A DNA stretch of 40,984 nucleotides from positions 1-40,984 of the forward strand of contig NZ_QORW01000032.1 of assembly GCF_003574735.1 (NCBI RefSeq), given 5' to 3'. This DNA comes from Dongia deserti. GTDB taxonomy: Bacteria > Pseudomonadota > Alphaproteobacteria > Dongiales > Dongiaceae. Positions 24,236 through 31,115 of the stretch are shown piece by piece. Each line of letters starts with the position of its first letter. The first letter of the stretch is position 1. Under the pieces are notes generated by a model. It was not told the origin of the DNA. It made no database searches and saw only the letters and a list, made by a program, of their open reading frames with translations. Position numbers and translations under genes: made by a program.

Positions 24236-24960
24236 ACGTCATCAAAGAAACGGGAAACCGAATGAAAAGCTACGAGGGGCGCTCGGCGCGCGGGGCAAAG
24301 GAGAAGACTGCCAAGGAGAGGGTTGACCCGACGGCCGAGCTGCGGAGGGCGATCGAGACCGGCCATTTCATGCCGAGCCAGCGGCTGGTCGAGGCCGAGT
24401 TGGCGGCCTGGCTCGGTGTGAACCGCGCCAAGGTGAAACTCGCGCTTGGCAAGCTGGAACAGGAGGGTTTGGTTGTTTCGGAACCGAATCGCGGCGCGCG
24501 TGTGCGTGTCATCAGCGAGCAGGAAGCTCTGGAAATCTTGCAGGTCCGCACTGCGCTCGAATCGTTGATCGCGCGTCAGGCAGCCCAGCGTGCGACGCCG
24601 GCGGATCGCAAGCGCCTGCGTGAAATCCTGCAGAGCCTGCGGGATGCGATCGACAAGGAAGACTTCATGACCTATTCCGGCCAGAATGGCGTGCTGCACG
24701 CCGAGGTTCGCCGGATTTCTGGGCATGCGACCGCCAGCCGGGTGCTGTCGAACCTCAATTCGCAGATTGTCAGATTTCAGTTCCGGACGATTCTCTATCC
24801 TGGCCGCATTCACCAGTCGATCAGCGAGCATACGGAGATCGTCGAGGCAATCTGCGCGGGAGACGCGGATCGTGCCGAGAAAGCAACGCGCGATCACCTT
24901 GCCCATGTCACGGAGACGCTGGAGAAGAGCCTCGCTGCCCTGGCGCGGCACGCGGTCTGA
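24232..24960 (+). CDS. GntR family regulator, FCD (FadR) subgroup
   Basis: A 242-residue regulator. The N-terminal winged helix covers about 30-95 (SQRLVEAELAAWLGVNRAKV, then KLALGKLEQEGLVVSEPNRGARVRVIS). A helical FCD effector domain follows from about 100 (ALEILQVRTALESLIARQAA; EHTEIVEAICAGDADRAEKA holds a ligand/metal His). FCD regulators usually sense organic acids and repress until bound. It is translationally coupled to the dehydrogenase gene. The FadR-type palindromes in three intergenic regions of this locus, including its own promoter, make it the best candidate for their regulator. Confidence 0.92.
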   Translation: MNVIKETGNRMKSYEGRSARGAKEKTAKERVDPTAELRRAIETGHFMPSQRLVEAELAAWLGVNRAKVKLALGKLEQEGLVVSEPNRGARVRVISEQEALEILQVRTALESLIARQAAQRATPADRKRLREILQSLRDAIDKEDFMTYSGQNGVLHAEVRRISGHATASRVLSNLNSQIVRFQFRTILYPGRIHQSISEHTEIVEAICAGDADRAEKATRDHLAHVTETLEKSLAALARHAV

Positions 24961-24997
24961 CCACCACGTCGATGTGCTAGCAGCGTCAGGCAGTTCC

Positions 24998-25612
24998 ATG
25001 AAGATCTATGGCGATATGATTTCCCCCTATGTGCGCATGTGCTTTGTCACCGCGCATGAAGCTGGAATCGGCGGTGATGTCTCTCTTGTCGCGACCGGCG
25101 TCACAGTCGCGACGGCCAATGCCGACCTCGTCGCGCTCTCGCCAATCGGCCAGATCCCGGTACTCGTCACGCAAGCCGATGATGCCGTGCACGATTCGCG
25201 GGTGATCATCGACTATCTTTGCGACATCGCAGGCAAGGAGGATTTACTTGCCCGCCGCGGGCTCGTCCGCACGCGCGTGCTGACTCTTCAGGCGGTTGGT
25301 CACGGTATTGCCGATGCGGCGGTCGGATACCGCAATGAAGTCGCGCAACGGCCACCAGAGCTGCACTGGCATGCGTGGCTTGAGCGGATGAAATTGAGAG
25401 TGGTTACTGCCCTCGACACGCTGGAAGGTCGCTGGCAACCGGAGCTTGCCAAGGTGACAGTCGGCTCGATCACTGTCGCGGTGGTACTGAGTTATCTCGA
25501 CTATCGGTTCCCGGATTGGACGTGGCGTCGGTCACGTCCGCAGCTGGGCCGGTTCCATGAAGCATTTAGCAGCCGCGATTCGATGCAACAGACCGCGCTG
25601 CCGGCGGCATAG
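24998..25612 (+). CDS. Glutathione S-transferase family protein
   Basis: A 204-residue GST-like protein. The N-terminal thioredoxin-fold domain (MKIYGDMISPYVRMCFVTAH) has a Ser-Pro-Tyr active-site turn, then LSPIGQIPVLV (cis-Pro) and DSRVIIDYL (glutathione-contacting Asp-Ser). The helical C-terminal domain has TVGSITVAVVLSYLDYRFPDW. It may be a glutathione-dependent isomerase or hydrolase in the catabolic route, or a stress enzyme. It begins 37 bases after gntR and ends 26 bases before the flavoprotein gene, so it lies in the same operon. Confidence 0.87.
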   Translation: MKIYGDMISPYVRMCFVTAHEAGIGGDVSLVATGVTVATANADLVALSPIGQIPVLVTQADDAVHDSRVIIDYLCDIAGKEDLLARRGLVRTRVLTLQAVGHGIADAAVGYRNEVAQRPPELHWHAWLERMKLRVVTALDTLEGRWQPELAKVTVGSITVAVVLSYLDYRFPDWTWRRSRPQLGRFHEAFSSRDSMQQTALPAA

Positions 25613-25638
25613 CCGCGCACAACCGGTGAGGTAGACAG

Positions 25639-27114
25639 ATGGATGGGAGATACGACGTCGTCGTCGTCGGAGCGGGAAACGCTGCGTTGTGTGCAGCGCT
25701 TGCCGCCCGGGAAAGCGGCAAGCAGGTGCTGCTTCTTGAGGCTGCGCCGATCGAGCAGAGTGGCGGCAATAGCCGTTTCACCGCCGGTGCCATGCGCGTA
25801 GTTTATGACGGCGTGGATGATCTGGCGACGCTGATGCCCGATCTCACAGAGGATGAGAAGGCGCGTACGGATTTCGGCCACTATAGCGCTGGCGACTTTC
25901 TGGACGACATGGGGCGCGTCACTCACTATCGCACCAACCCGGAGTTGGCCGAGTTGTTAGTCAATCGTAGCCTCCCAACGTTGCTTTGGATGCAGAGCAA
26001 AGGCGTGCGGTTCGCTCCCATCTATGGCCGGCAGGCATTCAAGGTCGATGGTCGTTTCAAGTTCTGGGGCGGACTTACCGTAGAGGCGTGGGGCGGTGGG
26101 CCGGGCCTGGTTACCGCGCTCACCCAGGCCTGCGGAAAGGCCGGCATTGACGTTCTCTACGAGTGCCGCGCAGAACGATTGGTGCGCAAGAACGATGCCG
26201 TGGTTGGACTGGTGGCGCGTCACCGTGGCCAGGTGACCCGCATCGCCGCGCGCTCGGTGATTCTCGCTGCCGGAGGTTTCGAAGCCAATCCTGAGTGGCG
26301 CACGCGCTACTTGGGTCCCGGATGGGATCTCGCGAAAGTGCGCGGCAGTCGGTTCAACCAGGGCGACGGCATACGCATGGCGCTCGAAGCCGGGGCGGCG
26401 TCATGCGGCCATTGGTCGGGATGCCACGCAGTTGGCTGGGAACGAAACGCGCCCGAGTTCGGGGACCTCGACGTAGGCGACGGATTTCAGAAGCACAGCT
26501 ATCCCTTCGGTATCATGCTTAATGCGAAGGGCCGGCGGTTTGTCGACGAAGGGGCTGACTTCAGAAATTACACATACGCGAAATACGGCCGGGTCATCCT
26601 GGAGCAGCCGGGACAGTTCGCCTGGCAGATCTTCGATCGCAAGGTCACCCATTTGCTGCGTGACGAGTATCGTATCCGGCAGGTCACGAAAGTGACCGCG
26701 GCGACGATCGAAGAACTCATACGGAGGCTCGAAGATGTGGATGCCGACGCGGCGCTAGCGGAAATTCGGGCGTTTAACGAGGCAGTGGATACCGACACGC
26801 CTTTCAATCCGAACGTCAAGGACGGCCGATCGGCGCCGGGACTCGACGTTCCCAAATCGAACTGGGCCAACCGGATCGATGAACCACCGTTCGAGGCGTA
26901 CTCGGTCACCTGCGGCATCACCTTTACATTCGGCGGACTGTCGATCGACGAGTCCGCGCGCGTACTCGACATCAATCGCGCGCCGATCCCGGGCCTGTAT
27001 GCCGCGGGCGAAATGGTTGGGGGGCTGTTCTACTTCAATTATCCGGGTGGAACAGGCCTGACGTCTGGCGCTGTCTTTGGCCGGATCGCAGGAGAAACGG
27101 CAACGCGTCATTAG
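25639..27114 (+). CDS. tcuA: FAD-dependent tricarballylate dehydrogenase-like flavoprotein
   Basis: A 491-residue flavoprotein of the fumarate reductase/succinate dehydrogenase superfamily, TcuA type. The FAD dinucleotide motif VVVVGAGNAALCAALAARES starts at residue 8, followed by LLEAAPIEQSGGNSRFTAGA. The active-site region near 410-430 is CGITFTFGGLSI, and the C-terminal FAD-binding tail is GLYAAGEMVGGLFYFNYPGG. TcuA oxidises tricarballylate to cis-aconitate and normally hands electrons to TcuB. No tcuB or tcuC transporter is present. Last gene of the regulator operon. It may act on tricarballylate made in this pathway or on a larger homologue. Confidence 0.87.
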   Translation: MDGRYDVVVVGAGNAALCAALAARESGKQVLLLEAAPIEQSGGNSRFTAGAMRVVYDGVDDLATLMPDLTEDEKARTDFGHYSAGDFLDDMGRVTHYRTNPELAELLVNRSLPTLLWMQSKGVRFAPIYGRQAFKVDGRFKFWGGLTVEAWGGGPGLVTALTQACGKAGIDVLYECRAERLVRKNDAVVGLVARHRGQVTRIAARSVILAAGGFEANPEWRTRYLGPGWDLAKVRGSRFNQGDGIRMALEAGAASCGHWSGCHAVGWERNAPEFGDLDVGDGFQKHSYPFGIMLNAKGRRFVDEGADFRNYTYAKYGRVILEQPGQFAWQIFDRKVTHLLRDEYRIRQVTKVTAATIEELIRRLEDVDADAALAEIRAFNEAVDTDTPFNPNVKDGRSAPGLDVPKSNWANRIDEPPFEAYSVTCGITFTFGGLSIDESARVLDINRAPIPGLYAAGEMVGGLFYFNYPGGTGLTSGAVFGRIAGETATRH

Positions 27115-27173
27115 ACACCGAAAGTAAGTTCGCCGACTGTGCGTCATGCAGTTGGATGAGACTGACAAGTTCT

Positions 27174-27198
27174 GAGCGCGAGGCTACTCGCCGCGCTC
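27174..27198. terminator. Possible terminator hairpin after tcuA
   Basis: GAGCGCG (27174-27180) pairs with CGCGCTC (27192-27198) over an 11-base loop, 60 bases after the tcuA stop. No T-tract follows, so this is tentative. Confidence 0.3.
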
Positions 27199-27258
27199 CG
27201 GAACAGGAGCGATAAAACCTCCCCATGGGGAACTGGGCGAAGCTGAAGACGTGCCGCT

Positions 27259-27422
27259 ATGGCGGCATTCCTGGCAGGTGAGGGCGCCCCGTCCATCTCC
27301 TGCACGAGATCAGACGCAGTGGCCAGCGCCGCCGGTTGGCGGCTTATGTCTGCTCCACTTACATGCCGTGGTTGCCTAGGCGGAAGCTAAGGGCGGTGCG
27401 AAATTCGAAGTCACTCGTTGCG
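27259..27422. repeat. Diverged direct repeat, copy 1
   Basis: About 164 bases that recur, diverged, at 28024-28190 in the same orientation. Shared blocks include GGTGAGGGCGCC, the ACATCAGACG/AGATCAGACG stretch, GCCACCGGTTGGC-like and TTACATGCCGT. The pair flanks a 600-base block of gene fragments. It is perhaps an old insertion sequence or duplicated gene piece; neither copy encodes a recognisable protein. Confidence 0.6.
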
Positions 27423-27458
27423 GATCTCCATGGCCAAATGTCGCGCGACGGATATCGC

Positions 27459-27650
27459 TCAGCGATTGGCCAACACGATGAGAGTATTGGTGAGAACCTG
27501 AGCTCCAGCGGCGACGTCATGCGAGGTCGCGTTCTCCGCCTCGTTGTGGCTGAGGCCCCGCCAACACGGAATGAAAATCATTCCAGTGGGGGCAATTTCA
27601 GCAATGTAGCGGGCATCGTGCCCGGCGCCGGAAGGGATATGGATATAGGG
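27459..27650 (-). pseudogene. C-terminal fragment of an M20 hydantoinase/carbamoylase-family amidase
   Basis: The minus strand reads HIPSGAGHDARYIAEIAPTG, then FIPCWRGLSHNEAENATSHD, and ends at a TGA (complement of 27459-27461). SGAGHDA plus SHNEAE is the metal- and substrate-binding end of N-carbamoyl-amino-acid hydrolase/allantoate amidohydrolase proteins. Only about 60 of the expected 410 residues remain. The upstream end runs straight into a metallo-beta-lactamase fragment on the opposite strand. Confidence 0.8.
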
Positions 27651-27932
27651 ATACCCGGCCATTCACCCGGATCCGTAGCATTCTGGGACGCGAAACATGG
27701 ATCGTTGTTCTCAGGCGACGTTGTGCACGATGGCCCGAACGGGATCGGTACGTTGCGCCTGTATCACTCGGACATGGATTTATTTCTGGCGAGTGTGGAG
27801 CGCCTTTACGATTGGCCTGTCAAGATCGTTCATGCCGGTCATTTCGGAAGTTTTGGGAGGGGTAGATTTAGAGAAATATTGCGCGAGTTCATCGCCCGCC
27901 AGCGAATCTCCGCCTGCCCGCTGAACAGCTAG
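27648..27932 (+). pseudogene. C-terminal half of a metallo-beta-lactamase-fold hydrolase
   Basis: PGHSPGSVAFWDAKHGSLFS, then GDVVHDGP and IVHAGHFGSFGR, form the second half of an MBL-fold protein with the late metal ligands (His in PGHSPG, Asp in SGDVV, His in HAGH). The first half with HXHXDH is missing. Upstream sequence in this frame is the antisense of the M20 fragment, so it has no valid start. Confidence 0.8.
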
Positions 27933-28023
27933 GGCGGGCCCGTACGACGAGTTAGGCCGGCAATTTTTCTCGCTAAATCCCGCAAAACTCTTGTCGAAGC
28001 CTGTAATGGGGATTCCGCCTCTC

Positions 28024-28190
28024 ATGGCCGCATTCCTCGAGGTGAGGGCGCCTAGTGCAGTTCCTCCACGACATCAGACGGAGTGGTCAGTGCCACCGGT
28101 TGGCAACTTGTGACCGCCGCATTTACATGCCGTTCTTGCTCAGGCGGAGGTTTGAGGGCTGTATAAAATTTGAGGTCGCTCGTGCAAGGA
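28024..28190. repeat. Diverged direct repeat, copy 2
   Basis: Second copy of the repeat at 27259-27422, same orientation, many point differences and small indels. It closes the block that holds the back-to-back M20 and MBL fragments. Confidence 0.6.
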
Positions 28191-28370
28191 GAATTCAAAA
28201 GCGAAGCGTGACACATAGTGATCGAGAGTACCCGTGGGGTAGCAAGCGGGATCCTTGTGCGCGAGGCCATTTGTGCGGCCTAGAGATTGAATGAAAACAC
28301 AAAAGCGAACATCTGGGCAGGGCAATGGTGACGGCTATGGGATCGGTTTTGGATGCTCAGGCGGTGACCA

Positions 28371-28601
28371 TCATTCTTCTTCACTGGAGCCCATGGCGAG
28401 TCGGTTTGACGCACCGCATGTCACTGTATTCTTTCGATCCCAGGCGTCGAGTGCCTCGATTGGATACAATACTGCCTTGCCGATTTTGACAAAGTCTGGT
28501 CCGACCCTCATGGCTCGCCAGTTTCTCAACGTGCCTACGGAGATGCCTCCCCGATAACGTTCCGAAACCTCCTCCGCCGTTAGATACTTGGTCTTGTCCA
28601 T
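28371..28601 (-). CDS. Excisionase-like helix-turn-helix protein
   Basis: A 76-residue protein with a MerR-like/excisionase (HTH_17) domain: KYLTAEEVSERYRGGISVGT, then LRNWRAMRVGPDFVKIGKAV and LYPIEALDAW. Such proteins act as recombination directionality factors or small regulators on islands and plasmids. The start MDKTKYL has a weak GGTGAG upstream; a start 24 bases earlier is possible. No integrase is next to it. Surrounding fragments and a tRNA-like sequence suggest a leftover of an integrative element. Confidence 0.75.
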   Translation of the reverse strand: MDKTKYLTAEEVSERYRGGISVGTLRNWRAMRVGPDFVKIGKAVLYPIEALDAWDRKNTVTCGASNRLAMGSSEEE

Positions 28602-28715
28602 CGAACTCACCATCTCGGCCGTCACCTATCGAGCGCTCGGAACGTTGCGCAGCAGCTGTTCTAGAAATGGCCTTGCAGAGATAACTGATCAACGAGAGCG
28701 CATCTAAATGGGAAG

Positions 28716-29111
28716 CTATGGTGCACGTGGTCGCATTTCGTGCTGCACACTGCTGCGGAAATGATAGGTCGTCGACGATGCCGCTGCGTCGGGCCTGCCG
28801 CATTCTGCGAGGTCACCGCGCCTCGACTTGATCTGCCTGACAGCGAGTCTCATCAGTATCGAAAGTGCAGCACCGCTCCCTAATCCCAGCTCTAAGTTAT
28901 GCTGCGTCCACCACCTAAGGCACTCAAAAAGTCTCAGAGTTCTTTCATGGACTTTCGTGGCCCGATCGTAGCAAGTCCCCAGCAGGCACATGGTCATCAC
29001 TCGAAATCGTATTCGCGTTGAGTTTTTTAAATCCTTGAGCGCGGATACAGCAGAAACATACTGGTCAAATTCGCGTCGTTCGAAAAATGGCTGTTTGGAT
29101 CCGCGCGGCAT
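28716..29111 (-). CDS. Hypothetical protein
   Basis: An open frame of 131 codons starting MPRGSKQPFFERREFDQYVS, basic and predicted mostly helical. I recognise no family. The composition (TRIRFRVMTMCLLGTCYDRA) looks protein-like rather than random, but the last 40 residues are less convincing and there is no clear ribosome site. It lies in a degraded region, so it may be a remnant. Confidence 0.35.
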   Translation of the reverse strand: MPRGSKQPFFERREFDQYVSAVSALKDLKNSTRIRFRVMTMCLLGTCYDRATKVHERTLRLFECLRWWTQHNLELGLGSGAALSILMRLAVRQIKSRRGDLAECGRPDAAASSTTYHFRSSVQHEMRPRAP

Positions 29112-29304
29112 CGCCCATCAGAATCCAGCGATGATGACGCGAACACGCTTTCTAAGAGGTCTTGAACTTGGAAGACTATGCCGCACGAGCGGGATAGTCC
29201 TGGGTGCTTGTCGAGAGCACTCGCGGTCCATTGATTGGAATGGGGCGCGTGCGCAGGACGGGCGTCAGCCAAATGACCCGTTCTGGGTTATTCACGACAG
29301 AGGG

Positions 29305-29351
29305 TCTGCTAACCCGACGGCTCAGAGGTTCAAATCCTCTCCCCGCAGCCA
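29305..29351 (+). repeat. tRNA-like 3' end, attachment-site-like
   Basis: Reads as the 3' half of a tRNA: anticodon-loop-like CTGCTAA, a T-arm AGAGG-TTCAAAT-CCTCT, acceptor CCCCGCA, G73 and an encoded CCA. The matching 5' half (TGCGGGG and D-arm) is not found upstream. Identity is unresolved: the apparent GCT would be serine, but the variable region is too short for that. It ends exactly where an SRAP gene fragment begins. Confidence 0.5.
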
Positions 29352-29560
29352 ACATTGCCATCTTATTGCGCAGCTCTTCGGCGCGCGCATTGAAGGTGGT
29401 GAAGCTGCGAGCGCCGTCCTTGCTGAAGAACGGGATCAGGCCCCATTCCATCATCGCCAGTTCGCGGCCGCTATCGACCGGCCGGACCACCGGCATGATA
29501 TGCGTCGGCGCGACGTTGTAGTTCGGCGGCCAATCGGCATCGGCTCGGCCTGAAGGTACA
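29352..29560 (-). pseudogene. Internal fragment of an SRAP (YedK/HMCES) family gene
   Basis: The minus strand encodes WPPNYNVAPTHIMPVVRP, then MMEWGLIPFFSKDGA and FNARAEELRNKMA, the early part of an SRAP abasic-site DNA-crosslinking protein. The essential N-terminal Met-Cys-Gly start is missing and upstream residues appear frameshifted. After NKMA the protein breaks off at the tRNA-like CCA end, so the remaining half, with the RCLIPADGFYEW-type motif, is absent. Confidence 0.75.
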
Positions 29561-29565
29561 GCGCG

Positions 29566-29754
29566 GTGCCGGATGGGCCACAGACCCGGCCAGGCGCGCG
29601 CAACCGAATCAATCAGCGCGCCACCACTGACGCGACTAAGGGCCGCGGGCTTCGCGCCATCATCCTCTTCGCGATCATCCTGGCCGTCGTCGCCTACGTA
29701 AACGTGGATGAAAAACGCCCGCCAGAGCGCAGGCGAAGTACAAGGCATCTGTAA
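29566..29754 (+). CDS. Possible small membrane protein
   Basis: A 62-codon frame with one strong hydrophobic helix (LRAIILFAIILAVVAYVNV) flanked by basic residues. No family or clear ribosome site. It may be chance in a degraded region. Confidence 0.22.
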   Translation: MPDGPQTRPGARNRINQRATTDATKGRGLRAIILFAIILAVVAYVNVDEKRPPERRRSTRHL

Positions 29755-29771
29755 AGCTGCACGGAGAGCGA

Positions 29772-30083
29772 CTACCGAGCAATCAGCATCAGGCCCCAGC
29801 TAACCAGGCCGCCTATCGCGATGGCGTCCACTGTAGGAACGCCCATCTTCACGGCTAAGTAGCACGCGGCGACCCCAACGAGGATACCTCCGTATACCTT
29901 CTGCCATGTTCGTTGCCGGGCAGCGTGTATTGCCAATTTGCGTTCTTTGACCGCCTCGCTATCACCGCGCTCAATGCCAGCGTCCGCTTCGAAATCCAGC
30001 TCAAGAAAACCGTCGGGATGCTCGTAGCTCCCGCCCATGAGGCTCAACCGCCGCTTAATGCGTTGCCATGGAGAAAGGGTCAT
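29772..30083 (-). CDS. Hypothetical protein with two C-terminal membrane helices
   Basis: A protein of about 103 residues from MTLSPWQRIKRRLSLMGG; a start 45 bases earlier is also open. The N-terminal half is charged (ELDFEADAGIERGDSEAVKE), followed by two hydrophobic segments (VYGGILVGVAACYLAVKMGV and AIAIGGLVSWGLMLIA). This suggests a cytoplasmic head and a membrane hairpin. No known family recognised. Confidence 0.5.
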   Translation of the reverse strand: MTLSPWQRIKRRLSLMGGSYEHPDGFLELDFEADAGIERGDSEAVKERKLAIHAARQRTWQKVYGGILVGVAACYLAVKMGVPTVDAIAIGGLVSWGLMLIAR

Positions 30084-30218
30084 TTTTGGCAGGCTCCCTT
30101 GGATCCTGGCGAGCGGGCAGTCGCTCATCTAGTTATCGCTACTCGTCCCTCAGGAACAGGCTGCCACAGCCCTTGACGGTCCGCAACCGCGGCGCGAGGA
30201 TCACGACGGGAGGGCCAG

Positions 30219-31067
30219 TTGGGGGACCTACAAGACTTTGCACAGTGGCAGCGGCGCCAGCGGTCGTTGAGCGCAGGCCACCGTGCTACTCGCAAACACG
30301 CGTGGCTGCCGACGCCAATGGAATTGGCCTTGGCGTGCGTTGTCGCCGTCATAGCAGTGACAGCCTGGTTTGCTGCGAACTCGGAGAGATCATCAACCCC
30401 GGTTGCTGCCGCCACCCCCGCGGGGGCTTCAGTTGGGCGCGCTTCCGTGATCGATGGCGACACGCTAGAGATTCGTGGTGAGCGCGTGCGCCTCGTCGGC
30501 ATCGACGCGCCGGAGAGCGAGCAGACCTGCCTGGACGCGGCGGGGCAAACTTGGCGCTGCGGCCAACGAGCGGCGTTGGCGCTGGCCGACAGGATCGGCT
30601 CGGCGACCGTGCGGTGCGAGGGTGACGAGCTCGACGGCTATGAACGGCTGCTGGCGGTCTGCCGAGCCGGCGGCGAGGATCTGGGCGCTTGGCTGGTCAG
30701 CGAGGGCCTTGCGCTCGCCTATCGGCGATACAGCACGGCCTATATCGGGCAAGAGAATGCCGCCCGTGCGGCTGGGCGAGGCATATGGGCCGGCACATTC
30801 GTGCCGCCTTGGGATTGGCGCACGCAAGAACGCGAACACCAGCGAGCCCAAGCCCAGCCTCAAACACCCGTTCTAGCACCAGCAGACACGCAGGATGCCG
30901 GGAGCTGCTTGATCAAGGGCAACATCAATTCCAAGGGCGAGCGCATCTATCACGTGCCCGGTGGGCAATGGTACGACGAAACCAAGATTTCCGAGAGCAA
31001 AGGCGAGCGATGGTTTTGCAGCGAGACTGAAGCGCGAGCGGCGGGCTGGCGCCGGTCAAAGCGGTAG
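30219..31067 (+). CDS. Thermonuclease (SNase-like) family protein
   Basis: A 282-residue protein with an N-terminal membrane anchor or uncleaved signal (LALACVVAVIAVTAWFAA, about 37-54) and an SNase-like domain (about 70-195). VIDGDTLEIRGERVRLVGID carries the calcium-site Asp and first Arg, APESEQTC follows, and DELDGYERLLAVC carries the second catalytic region. The C-terminal domain (GSCLIKGNINSKGERIYHVP, WFCSETEARAAGWRRSKR) is a common partner of this family. It probably cuts nucleic acid outside the inner membrane. A TTG start is favoured by the GGGAGG just upstream. Confidence 0.87.
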   Translation: MGDLQDFAQWQRRQRSLSAGHRATRKHAWLPTPMELALACVVAVIAVTAWFAANSERSSTPVAAATPAGASVGRASVIDGDTLEIRGERVRLVGIDAPESEQTCLDAAGQTWRCGQRAALALADRIGSATVRCEGDELDGYERLLAVCRAGGEDLGAWLVSEGLALAYRRYSTAYIGQENAARAAGRGIWAGTFVPPWDWRTQEREHQRAQAQPQTPVLAPADTQDAGSCLIKGNINSKGERIYHVPGGQWYDETKISESKGERWFCSETEARAAGWRRSKR

Positions 31068-31115
31068 GCGGCACCGCGTCTGAGGGGGCATGCGTGGGCG
31101 TTAGGGGAGTTGCGG

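Noticed and set aside
27336-27932. A 198-residue intact gene ending in an MBL domain
   Set aside because: The first 100 codons are antisense to an M20 fragment and repeat DNA; only the second half is protein-like, so it is called a fragment.
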